Shown here: piece by piece, positions 1 through 5,198 of the stretch
Layout of the letters: every line of letters starts with the position of its first letter
Position numbering within the stretch: position 1 is the first letter of the stretch
NCBI GenBank assembly: GCA_013336025.1
Contig: JAAXUM010000136.1
Span: 1 to 5,198, forward strand
From: Chlorobiaceae bacterium
GTDB lineage: Bacteria > Bacteroidota > Chlorobiia > Chlorobiales > Chlorobiaceae
Direction of reading: 5' to 3'
Length of the DNA: 5,198 nucleotides
Translations under genes and position numbers: made by a program
The notes under the pieces: model-generated
The model's input: only the letters and a program-made list of their open reading frames with translations
The model's database searches: none
Told to the model about the DNA's origin: nothing

Positions 1-666
1 GGTCAGCCGCAGGTTGCTTACCGTGAAACCATCAGAAAAGCGGTAGAGTTTGAAGGAAAGTTTGTTCGTCAGTCCGGCGGTAAAGGTCAGTTTGGACTTG
101 TCAACCTGAAAGTTGAGCCTCTGGAAGAGGGTAAGGGATACGAATTTGTTGATGCTGTAAAGGGCGGAGTCATTCCGAGAGAGTATATCCCTGCGGTCAA
201 TGTTGGTGTTCAGCAGGCGATGAAAGACGGTGTTGTTGCCGGTTACGCCATGCAGGATATTAAGGTTACGCTGTTTGACGGCAAGTATCATGAGGTTGAC
301 TCTTCTGAAATGGCATTCAAGATAGCGGGATCTATAGGTTTCAAGGGAGCTGCCAAAAAAGCGGATCCGGTTCTTCTTGAACCTATTATGAAGGTTGAGG
401 TTGTTACGCCGGATGAGTATCTCGGTGATGTGATGGGTGATCTTTCGAGTCGTCGCGGTCATATTGAGGGGATGGGACAGCGCGCTGGTGCGCAGTTTGT
501 CAATGCCAAGGTACCGCTTTCGGCCATGTTCGGTTATTCAACGGATCTTCGTTCAATGACACAGGGGCGCGCAAACTATTCAATGGAATTTGAGTGCTAC
601 CGTGAGGTTCCTCGCAGTATTGCCGAGTCGCTTCAGGAGAAAAGAGTGAGCAAGGAAACGGTATAA
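1..666 (+). CDS. fusA: Elongation factor G, C-terminal part (5' end outside window)
   Basis: EF-G is the cytosolic GTPase that moves tRNA and mRNA through the ribosome after peptide bond formation and, with RRF, helps split ribosomes. The frame is open from base 1, and 221 residues remain, corresponding to roughly the last third of a protein of about 700 residues, so the GTPase domain is off the left edge. Domain IV covers about residues 8-126: it has [10 protein letters not shown] (23-32), [12 protein letters not shown] (55-66) and the tip loop YHEVDSSE, whose His97 matches the domain IV tip histidine (His583 in E. coli) that reaches the decoding centre. Domain V follows from about 127 ([19 protein letters not shown], then [16 protein letters not shown] at about 176-191). 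The gene ends in TAA, 60 bases before tuf, the usual str operon order. The identification is very secure; only the truncation by the window limits it. Confidence 0.98.
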   Translation, partial: GQPQVAYRETIRKAVEFEGKFVRQSGGKGQFGLVNLKVEPLEEGKGYEFVDAVKGGVIPREYIPAVNVGVQQAMKDGVVAGYAMQDIKVTLFDGKYHEVDSSEMAFKIAGSIGFKGAAKKADPVLLEPIMKVEVVTPDEYLGDVMGDLSSRRGHIEGMGQRAGAQFVNAKVPLSAMFGYSTDLRSMTQGRANYSMEFECYREVPRSIAESLQEKRVSKETV

Positions 667-713
667 GACGGCTATTTTAAGTTTAACGATCAAAATAATA
701 ACAGATAACCCAG

Positions 714-719
714 AGGGAG
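714..719 (+). promoter_or_regulatory. Strong Shine-Dalgarno of tuf
   Basis: AGGGAG lies 7 bases before the tuf ATG. It is the best match to the 16S anti-Shine-Dalgarno in the window, which fits the very high EF-Tu output expected. The rest of the 60-base fusA-tuf gap is AT-rich and shows neither a terminator hairpin nor a clear promoter, so fusA and tuf are probably co-transcribed. Confidence 0.8.
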
Positions 720-726
720 ATAAGCT

Positions 727-1908
727 ATGGCAAAAGAGTCTTACAAAAGGGATAAGCCTCATGTCAATATTGGTACTATCGGTCACGTTGATCATGGTAA
801 AACAACCTTAACTGCAGCAATCACTTCTGTGCTCGCAAAGCAGGGTCTTGCACTTCAGCGCGATTTCGGCAGTATTGATAAAGCGCCGGAAGAAAGAGAG
901 CGCGGTATTACCATTTCAACGGCTCACGTTGAGTACCAGACAAAAAAGCGGCATTATGCGCACATTGACTGTCCTGGCCACGCTGACTACATCAAGAATA
1001 TGATTACCGGTGCAGCCCAGATGGACGGAGCAATTCTTGTTGTTGCAGGTACCGATGGACCTATGCCTCAGACCCGTGAGCACATTCTGCTTGCCCGTCA
1101 GGTGAACGTTCCGGCACTTGTTGTTTATCTCAATAAAGTTGATATAGCTGATCCTGAACTTATCGAGCTTGTAGAGCTTGAGTTGAGAGAGCTTTTGACA
1201 GAGTACAACTTCCCTGGCGACGATATTCCGATCATCAAAGGTTCAGCATTGAAGGCTCTTGATGGCGATCCTGAAGGCGAAAAATCTATCATGGAGTTGA
1301 TGGACGCTGTTGACGAGTTTATTCCTGAACCACTTCGCGATATTGACAAGCCGTTTCTTATGCCTGTTGAGGACGTTTTCTCTATTTCAGGCCGCGGTAC
1401 TGTAGGAACAGGAAGAATCGAGCGTGGACGTATCAAGATCAACGAAGAAGTTGAGATTGTTGGTATAAAGCCTACTCGCAAATCCGTCGTTACCGGTATC
1501 GAGATGTTCCAGAAGCTGCTTGATGAAGGGCAGGCTGGTGATAACGCAGGTCTTCTGCTCAGAGGTGTTGATAAGACTGAACTCGAGCGCGGTATGGTTA
1601 TTGCCAAACCTGGTACGATCAAGCCACATACCAAGTTCAAGGCTGAGGTCTATATTCTGAGAAAAGAAGAGGGTGGTCGTCACACTCCTTTTTTCAACGG
1701 CTATCGCCCGCAGTTCTATTTCAGAACCACTGATGTTACAGGTTCAGTAACTCTGCCTGAAGGTGTTGAAATGGTTATGCCTGGAGATAACCTTGCCGTT
1801 GATGTAGAGCTTATCGTTCCGATCGCCATGGACGAAAACCTTCGTTTTGCTATTCGTGAAGGCGGACGTACCGTAGGTGCAGGTTCTGTAACAAAGATTA
1901 TAGAGTAA
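727..1908 (+). CDS. tuf: Elongation factor Tu (EF-Tu)
   Basis: EF-Tu is the cytosolic GTPase that carries aminoacyl-tRNA to the ribosomal A site. The 393 residues are full length for the family. Domain 1 holds all G motifs: P-loop GHVDHGKT (19-26), switch I RGITIS (59-64, with Thr62), DCPGH (81-85, where His85 is the catalytic histidine), NKVD (136-139) and SAL (173-175). Domain 2 starts near 210 ([18 protein letters not shown]). Domain 3 runs from about 300 to the end and includes [15 protein letters not shown] and [14 protein letters not shown]. Residues at known kirromycin-resistance positions (Gln125, Tyr160, Gln329, Ala375 here) are wild type, so sensitivity is inferred. The ATG is set by the strong Shine-Dalgarno and the standard MAKE start. 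It directly follows fusA and is followed by an intrinsic terminator. A second tuf copy elsewhere cannot be judged from this window. Confidence 0.99.
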   Translation: MAKESYKRDKPHVNIGTIGHVDHGKTTLTAAITSVLAKQGLALQRDFGSIDKAPEERERGITISTAHVEYQTKKRHYAHIDCPGHADYIKNMITGAAQMDGAILVVAGTDGPMPQTREHILLARQVNVPALVVYLNKVDIADPELIELVELELRELLTEYNFPGDDIPIIKGSALKALDGDPEGEKSIMELMDAVDEFIPEPLRDIDKPFLMPVEDVFSISGRGTVGTGRIERGRIKINEEVEIVGIKPTRKSVVTGIEMFQKLLDEGQAGDNAGLLLRGVDKTELERGMVIAKPGTIKPHTKFKAEVYILRKEEGGRHTPFFNGYRPQFYFRTTDVTGSVTLPEGVEMVMPGDNLAVDVELIVPIAMDENLRFAIREGGRTVGAGSVTKIIE

Positions 1909-1927
1909 TTGACTGATATGTCGTCCC

Positions 1928-1960
1928 GGGGCGGGGCTCAGTGAATCCCGCCCCTTTTTT
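1928..1960 (+). terminator. Intrinsic terminator between tuf and rpsJ
   Basis: A perfect 8-bp GC-only stem pairs GGGGCGGG (1928-1935) with CCCGCCCC (1947-1954). A further G-U pair (1936/1946) can close a 9-base loop, CTCAGTGAA. Six T follow at once (1955-1960), then ATT. This is a classic Rho-independent terminator 19 bases after the tuf stop codon. It separates the str block from the S10 block, although it lies only 27 bases before the rpsJ start. It could be a full terminator for tuf, a partial one setting the tuf to S10 transcript ratio, or an attenuator. On the opposite strand the hairpin is preceded by A rather than followed by a T-run, so it reads as a terminator in the + direction only. 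Confidence 0.93.
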
Positions 1961-1976
1961 ATTGCTAACAAGAAAC

Positions 1977-1980
1977 AGGG
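1977..1980 (+). promoter_or_regulatory. Shine-Dalgarno of rpsJ supporting a GTG start
   Basis: AGGG lies 7 bases before GTG at 1988. An in-frame TGA at 1982-1984 rules out any start further upstream, and the next in-frame ATG is deep in the gene (residue 87). Together with the conserved [18 protein letters not shown]-terminus, this fixes the GTG start. Confidence 0.75.
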
Positions 1981-1987
1981 TTGACAA

Positions 1988-2299
1988 GTGGCTGTACAGC
2001 AAAAGATAAGAATCAAGCTCAAGTCATACGATCACAGCTTGGTTGACAAATGGGCTTTAAGGATTATTGATGTGGTAAAACAAACTGACGCCATCATCTT
2101 TGGTCCGATACCGCTGCCGACAAAGGCACATGTGTATACGGTTAACCGGTCGCCGCATGTTGACAAGAAGTCGCGTGAGCAGTTTTCGTTTTCGTCACAT
2201 AAAAGGTTGATTGAAATAATCAATCCGACGTCCAGAACCATTGATATGCTGATGAAGCTTGAGCTTCCAAGTGGTGTCGATGTTGAAATTAAGTCTTAA
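1988..2299 (+). CDS. rpsJ: 30S ribosomal protein S10 (NusE)
   Basis: S10 sits in the head of the 30S subunit and, as NusE, also pairs with NusB in transcription antitermination. The 103 residues match the usual length. Visible family marks are the N-terminal [15 protein letters not shown] (6-20), GPIPLPTK (39-46), the loop [12 protein letters not shown] (55-66), and the C-terminal [17 protein letters not shown] (86-102). The loop around 56-62 is where tetracycline/tigecycline-linked substitutions occur in other bacteria; nothing here points to resistance. The start is GTG, forced by an in-frame TGA six bases upstream. It is the first gene of the S10 cluster, 79 bases after tuf and just downstream of a terminator hairpin, with rplC 24 bases after it. 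Confidence 0.98.
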   Translation: MAVQQKIRIKLKSYDHSLVDKWALRIIDVVKQTDAIIFGPIPLPTKAHVYTVNRSPHVDKKSREQFSFSSHKRLIEIINPTSRTIDMLMKLELPSGVDVEIKS

Positions 2300-2323
2300 C
2301 GAATTAGAAAAGAGCTATTCATT

Positions 2324-2953
2324 ATGGGCGCGATTCTTGGAAAGAAAATCGGCATGACCCGTTTATACAATGATAAACGCGAAGCTATATCCTGTACTAT
2401 TATTCAGGCAGGGCCATGCTTTGTGACGCAGGTAAAGCATGCAGAGAAGGACGGATACGATGCTTATCAGATCGGTATCGGTGAGAGGGATGAGAAAAAG
2501 GTGAACAAGCCGATGCTTGGTCATTATAAAAAGGCGGGAGTTACCCCTGGTTATAAAATCGCTGAATTTTCGAAGAGTGAAATAAATCTTGAGCTCGAAG
2601 CTGGTGCGCCTCTTGATCTTTCTGTTTTTAAAGAAGGTGAAAAGATTAACGTGCTTGGTGTTTCAAAGGGTAAGGGTTTTGCCGGTGTTGTAAAACGCCA
2701 CAATTTCGGTGGCGGTTCGAGAACGCATGGTCAGTCAGACAGGTTAAGAGCGCCGGGTTCAGTAGGTGGTTCATCAGATCCATCAAGAACTTTCAGGGGA
2801 ACAAGAATGGCCGGACGTATGGGTGGATGCAATATCACAGTCAAGAATCTTGAGATTATAAGAATCATGCCTGAATCAAATCTGCTTGTTGTCAAGGGTG
2901 CCATACCTGGGCCAAAAAACTCCTACGTAAAGATTGTTTCAACAAAAAAGTAA
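2324..2953 (+). CDS. rplC: 50S ribosomal protein L3
   Basis: L3 is one of the first proteins to bind 23S rRNA; it nucleates 50S assembly near the 3' end and sends a long loop toward the peptidyl transferase centre. The 209 residues are full length. The N-terminus has GKKIGMTR (6-13), then [16 protein letters not shown] (113-128), followed by the central loop with [25 protein letters not shown] (142-159) and MAGRMGG (162-168). The C-terminal strand contains [12 protein letters not shown] (186-197). The glutamine that PrmB methylates in E. coli (Gln150 in GSIGQNQTPG) aligns with Gly149 here, so that modification cannot occur at this site. The Shine-Dalgarno is weak (AAAAGAG, about 9 bases before ATG). 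It lies between rpsJ and rplD as in the canonical S10 operon. Confidence 0.98.
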   Translation: MGAILGKKIGMTRLYNDKREAISCTIIQAGPCFVTQVKHAEKDGYDAYQIGIGERDEKKVNKPMLGHYKKAGVTPGYKIAEFSKSEINLELEAGAPLDLSVFKEGEKINVLGVSKGKGFAGVVKRHNFGGGSRTHGQSDRLRAPGSVGGSSDPSRTFRGTRMAGRMGGCNITVKNLEIIRIMPESNLLVVKGAIPGPKNSYVKIVSTKK

Positions 2954-2972
2954 ACGCTGATTGCACGAAGCT

Positions 2973-3599
2973 ATGGAACTTAAAGTCTTAAATACCAGCG
3001 GTACGGAAACGGGAGAGGTTGTTACGCTCAATGAGGAGATCTTTGGCGTGGAAGTATCCGAACACGCGATGTATCTTGATGTAAAATCAATACTTGCTAA
3101 CAGAAGGCAGGGAACTCACAAGGCAAAAACCCGTGCACAGGTAAGAGGCGGTGGGAGAAAGCCCTACCGGCAGAAAGGTACAGGTAATGCTCGCCAGGGT
3201 TCAACCCGTTCTCCTCTGATGATTGGTGGTGGAACGATATTTGGTCCTCAGCCAAGATCTTATGACCAGAAAGTCAATAAAAAAGTCAAGCTTCTTGCCC
3301 GTCGTTCAGCATTGAGTGCAAAAGCAAAGGCTGGCAAAATACTTGTCATTGAGGATTTCAGACTTGATGCTATTAAAACAAAGCCTGTCGCGGAAATTCT
3401 TAAAAATCTCGGTCTTGAGCAGAAGAAAACACTTATGCTGACCCCCGAGTATGATATGATTATTGCCCGGTCCGGGAAAAATATTCCGGTTCTCAATATC
3501 ATGACTGCTGATAAAATATCTACCTATGATATTCTCAACAGCAACGCGATATTGTTCCAGAAGACAGCTCTGACGAAAATTGAGGACACATTAGGGTAG
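2973..3599 (+). CDS. rplD: 50S ribosomal protein L4
   Basis: L4 binds 23S rRNA early, and its long loop lines the peptide exit tunnel. In E. coli it also represses its own S10 operon by acting on the leader. From ATG at 2973 the protein has 208 residues, typical for L4. The extended loop region is clear: KTRAQVRGGGRKPYRQKGTG (52-71), NARQGSTRSP, then GGGTIFGPQPRSYDQKVNKK. Lys68 in RQKGTG corresponds to E. coli Lys63, a macrolide-resistance position that is wild type here. The C-terminal half is the more variable Rossmann-like part. An in-frame TTG at 2961 would add four residues (MHEA). ATG is preferred because it gives the usual MELKVLN start, while TTG has no Shine-Dalgarno and follows an in-frame TGA directly. 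The Shine-Dalgarno of the ATG is itself poor (CGAAG, 2 bases away). The stop is TAG. Confidence 0.97.
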   Translation: MELKVLNTSGTETGEVVTLNEEIFGVEVSEHAMYLDVKSILANRRQGTHKAKTRAQVRGGGRKPYRQKGTGNARQGSTRSPLMIGGGTIFGPQPRSYDQKVNKKVKLLARRSALSAKAKAGKILVIEDFRLDAIKTKPVAEILKNLGLEQKKTLMLTPEYDMIIARSGKNIPVLNIMTADKISTYDILNSNAILFQKTALTKIEDTLG

Positions 3600-3631
3600 T
3601 TGCAGGTTTCCAGTAAACAAGAGAGAAAAAG

Positions 3632-3943
3632 ATGAAAAACCCGTTGCTCAGGCCGTGGCTGACAGAAAAAAGTACAGGACTTACTGAAAAGAAAGGTCAG
3701 TATGTATTCAAGGTTAAGCTCGATGCCAATAAAACAGTTATTAAAAAAGCGATCGAAGAAAAATTCGGTGTCGTGGTGAAGTCTGTCAGAACAGTAAACT
3801 GCCTCGGAAAATCCAAAAGACAGTTTACACGGAAAGGCGTGCTTCAAGGAAAGAAAAGTGACTGGAAGAAGGCGATTGTTACTCTGGCAAAGGACCAGTC
3901 AATTGATTATTACTCCGGTTCAACCCAGAAGGGTGAAGGATAG
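3632..3943 (+). CDS. rplW: 50S ribosomal protein L23
   Basis: L23 sits at the exit of the peptide tunnel and is the docking point for trigger factor and SRP. The 103 residues match the family length. The N-terminus [11 protein letters not shown] (5-15) matches the E. coli segment APHVSEKAS; Glu12 corresponds to E. coli Glu18, the trigger factor contact. The central part [23 protein letters not shown] (34-56) is the usual helix and strand. The basic loop around 60-80 ends in [12 protein letters not shown], a strong family signature. The ATG is preceded by GAGAG 6 bases upstream. The gene follows rplD by 32 bases and precedes rplB by 30 bases, so it is part of the same transcript. Confidence 0.98.
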   Translation: MKNPLLRPWLTEKSTGLTEKKGQYVFKVKLDANKTVIKKAIEEKFGVVVKSVRTVNCLGKSKRQFTRKGVLQGKKSDWKKAIVTLAKDQSIDYYSGSTQKGEG

Positions 3944-3953
3944 AATTCACAAC

Positions 3954-3959
3954 AAGGAA
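3954..3959 (+). promoter_or_regulatory. Distant Shine-Dalgarno-like site of rplB
   Basis: AAGGAA is the only good anti-Shine-Dalgarno match before rplB, but AGGA ends 15 bases before the ATG, well beyond the usual 5-9. The conserved L2 N-terminus [12 protein letters not shown] shows that the ATG at 3974 is right, so the site is either used at long spacing, brought closer by local structure, or not used. Confidence 0.4.
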
Positions 3960-3973
3960 AGATCATAATTCAC

Positions 3974-4813
3974 ATGGCTATAAGGAAATTAGCACCGGTA
4001 ACGCCAGGGTCAAGGTTTATGTCCTACCCCGGATTTGACGAGATCACGAAAAGTGAGCCGGAAAAAAGTCTGCTTGTTCCTGTAAAAAGAACAGGTGGCA
4101 GAAACCGTGCCGGCAGGATTACCTCTCGCCATATGGGCGGCGGACACAAAAGGCATTACAGGATTATTGACTTCAAGCGCAACAAGGATGGGATACCCGC
4201 AACGGTTGCTTCTATTGAGTATGATCCGAATCGATCATCAAGAATTGCATTATTGCATTACAATGATGGAGAAAAACGTTATATTCTCGCCCCGAAAGGT
4301 TTGAAAGTCGGCGAAAAAGTGGAAAGTGGTGAGAAGGTCGAAATAAAGACCGGCAACACCATGCCTTTGAAAAATATTCCGCTTGGCACCGATATTCATA
4401 ATGTCGAAATGCGCGCAGGTAAGGGTGGACAGATTGTCAGATCGGCAGGCGCTTTTGCGGTTCTTGCTGCACGCGAAGGTGATTATGTTACTCTGAAACT
4501 GCCTTCGGGTGAGATCAGAAAAGTAAGGGTTGAATGTCGTGCCACCATCGGTGTTGTCGGTAATGCCGAACATGAAAATATAGTACTTGGTAAAGCAGGC
4601 AGAAGCCGCTGGCTTGGTATTCGTCCTCAGACAAGAGGTATGGCCATGAACCCTGTTGATCATCCAATGGGTGGCGGTGAAGGTAAATCGAAATCGGGTG
4701 GTGGCAGAAGGCATCCTAAGTCACCATGGGGTCAGCTTGCCAAGGGACTTAAGACAAGAAACAAGAAGAAAGCATCACAGAAATTGATAGTTCGTGGCAG
4801 AAATGCCAAGTAA
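3974..4813 (+). CDS. rplB: 50S ribosomal protein L2
   Basis: L2 is among the most conserved 50S proteins; it is needed for subunit association, tRNA binding and an active peptidyl transferase centre. The 279 residues are close to the usual 270-280. Marks in order are the N-terminal [15 protein letters not shown], the basic [20 protein letters not shown] (38-57), the OB-fold part with [18 protein letters not shown] (61-78) and [16 protein letters not shown] (81-96), the SH3-like domain with GTDIHNVE and [12 protein letters not shown] (151-162), and the C-terminal [13 protein letters not shown] (225-237). Asp229-His230 match E. coli Asp228-His229, which are important for peptidyl transfer. The second histidine of E. 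coli HPHGGGEG is Met232 here. The tail is rich in Lys and Arg. The nearest Shine-Dalgarno is unusually distant. The position between rplW and rpsS is canonical. Confidence 0.99.
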   Translation: MAIRKLAPVTPGSRFMSYPGFDEITKSEPEKSLLVPVKRTGGRNRAGRITSRHMGGGHKRHYRIIDFKRNKDGIPATVASIEYDPNRSSRIALLHYNDGEKRYILAPKGLKVGEKVESGEKVEIKTGNTMPLKNIPLGTDIHNVEMRAGKGGQIVRSAGAFAVLAAREGDYVTLKLPSGEIRKVRVECRATIGVVGNAEHENIVLGKAGRSRWLGIRPQTRGMAMNPVDHPMGGGEGKSKSGGGRRHPKSPWGQLAKGLKTRNKKKASQKLIVRGRNAK

Positions 4814-4846
4814 ACAGACCGGATATTAACAACAAGTAGAGAAACT

Positions 4847-5143
4847 ATGCCAAGATCACTTAAAAAGGGGCCGTTCATTGACTTTAAACTGGAGCAGCGG
4901 ATTCTTGATATGAACAGCAAGGGAGAAAAGAAGGTTGTTAAGACCTGGTCCAGAAGTTCAATGATTTCTCCTGATTTTGTCGGTCATACAATTGCCGTGC
5001 ATAATGGAAGGACTCATGTTCCTGTTTATGTTGGCGATAACATGGTTGGTCACAAGCTTGGAGAGTTTGCTCCAACAAGAACATTTCGCGGCCATGCGGG
5101 TGGCAAGGCTGAAAAAGGCGGTTCGGCACCAAAGAAAAAGTAA
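4847..5143 (+). CDS. rpsS: 30S ribosomal protein S19
   Basis: S19 lies in the head of the 30S subunit next to S13, contacts 16S rRNA and forms part of the bridge to the 50S subunit near the A-site tRNA. The 98 residues are slightly longer than the roughly 92 common in other bacteria, the extra being a basic Gly/Lys-rich tail (84-98, ending in APKKK). Family marks are PRSLKKGPF (2-10), [20 protein letters not shown] (33-52), [10 protein letters not shown] (53-62) and [16 protein letters not shown] (68-83). The Shine-Dalgarno is weak (AGAG, about 5 bases before ATG). It starts 33 bases after rplB and is followed 28 bases later by rplV, the standard S10 operon order. Confidence 0.98.
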   Translation: MPRSLKKGPFIDFKLEQRILDMNSKGEKKVVKTWSRSSMISPDFVGHTIAVHNGRTHVPVYVGDNMVGHKLGEFAPTRTFRGHAGGKAEKGGSAPKKK

Positions 5144-5171
5144 ATTGAAAAACGCGAAAGAGTAAGATATC

Positions 5172-5198
5172 ATGCAAGCAAAAGCAATATTACGTCAC
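5172..5198 (+). CDS. rplV: 50S ribosomal protein L22, first nine codons (cut by window end)
   Basis: Only the first nine residues, MQAKAILRH, are inside the window. They fit the N-terminus of L22, whose next residues usually read like TPTSPRKMRLV, and rplV is the expected gene after rpsS in every canonical S10 cluster. The ATG is preceded by AAAGAG, 9 bases upstream. L22 binds 23S rRNA and its beta-hairpin lines the exit tunnel opposite L4. The call rests on both the short peptide and gene order. Confidence 0.88.

Noticed and set aside
678..685. TAAGTTTA in the fusA-tuf gap, resembling the Bacteroidetes -7 box TAnnTTTG.
   Set aside because: No matching upstream TTG element at the right distance is present, the gap is AT-rich, and chance similarity is likely.
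1125..1640. Long antisense open frame opposite tuf (171 codons), and a similar one opposite rplB at 4250-4714.
   Set aside because: Both lie wholly within strongly conserved genes, have low-complexity or family-unlike proteins (Ser/Ile-rich opposite tuf), and are expected by-products of codon bias.
1899..1904. TATAGA at the end of tuf as a possible -10 for an S10 promoter upstream of the hairpin.
   Set aside because: It matches TATAAT at 4 of 6 positions and has no recognisable -35 about 17 bases upstream (GGTGCA). It is too weak to call, although a promoter in this area would explain the layout.
1981..2010. Exact TTGACA (-35 consensus) next to the rpsJ start, with GATAAG 18 bases further on.
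   Set aside because: The -10 match is only 4 of 6 and lies inside rpsJ, so the transcript would begin within the gene and could not express it. TTGACA here simply overlaps the space between Shine-Dalgarno and GTG.
1744..2022. Antisense frame crossing the tuf-rpsJ gap.
   Set aside because: It crosses the terminator hairpin and its start lies inside rpsJ; the protein has no recognisable features, and nothing suggests a minus-strand gene.
2961..2972. TTG at 2961 as an alternative start for L4, adding MHEA.
   Set aside because: It lacks a Shine-Dalgarno and directly follows an in-frame TGA; the ATG at 2973 gives the normal L4 N-terminus.
4095..4304. Same-strand overlapping open frames inside rplB (4095-4304) and rpsS (4977-5165).
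   Set aside because: They are out of frame within conserved ribosomal protein genes and show no ribosome binding site or family features.

Overview
This window is the junction of the bacterial str and S10 translation operons, all on the + strand and with no interruptions: the 3' end of fusA (EF-G), tuf (EF-Tu), rpsJ (S10), rplC (L3), rplD (L4), rplW (L23), rplB (L2), rpsS (S19), and the first nine codons of rplV (L22). The proteins are full length for their families, the reading frames are intact and gaps between genes are short (18 to 79 bases). No RNA gene, mobile element, CRISPR array or phage-like gene is visible, and no stretch longer than 300 bases lacks a gene.

Organism: the protein sequences look, from memory, like green sulfur bacteria (Chlorobiaceae: Chlorobium, Pelodictyon or Prosthecochloris). 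Examples are EF-Tu starting [17 protein letters not shown]10 starting [18 protein letters not shown]22 starting MQAKAILRH, and an L2 with HPM where E. coli has HPH. Family level is reasonably secure. Genus is not.

Layout: 1-666 fusA end; 667-726 a 60-base gap with a strong Shine-Dalgarno for tuf; 727-1908 tuf; 1909-1987 a 79-base gap with a textbook intrinsic terminator, ending at the GTG start of rpsJ; 1988-5198 the S10 cluster in the canonical order J-C-D-W-B-S-V. EF-Tu delivers aminoacyl-tRNA and EF-G drives translocation. L2, L3, L4, L22 and L23 are early-binding large-subunit proteins around the peptidyl transferase centre and exit tunnel. S10 and S19 sit in the small-subunit head.

The most interesting point is regulatory. 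A strong terminator separates tuf from rpsJ, with only 27 bases between its T-tract and the rpsJ start and no convincing promoter there. Either the S10 operon relies on read-through or regulated termination, or its promoter lies upstream of the hairpin inside tuf. I found no undescribed system here; this is core housekeeping DNA.
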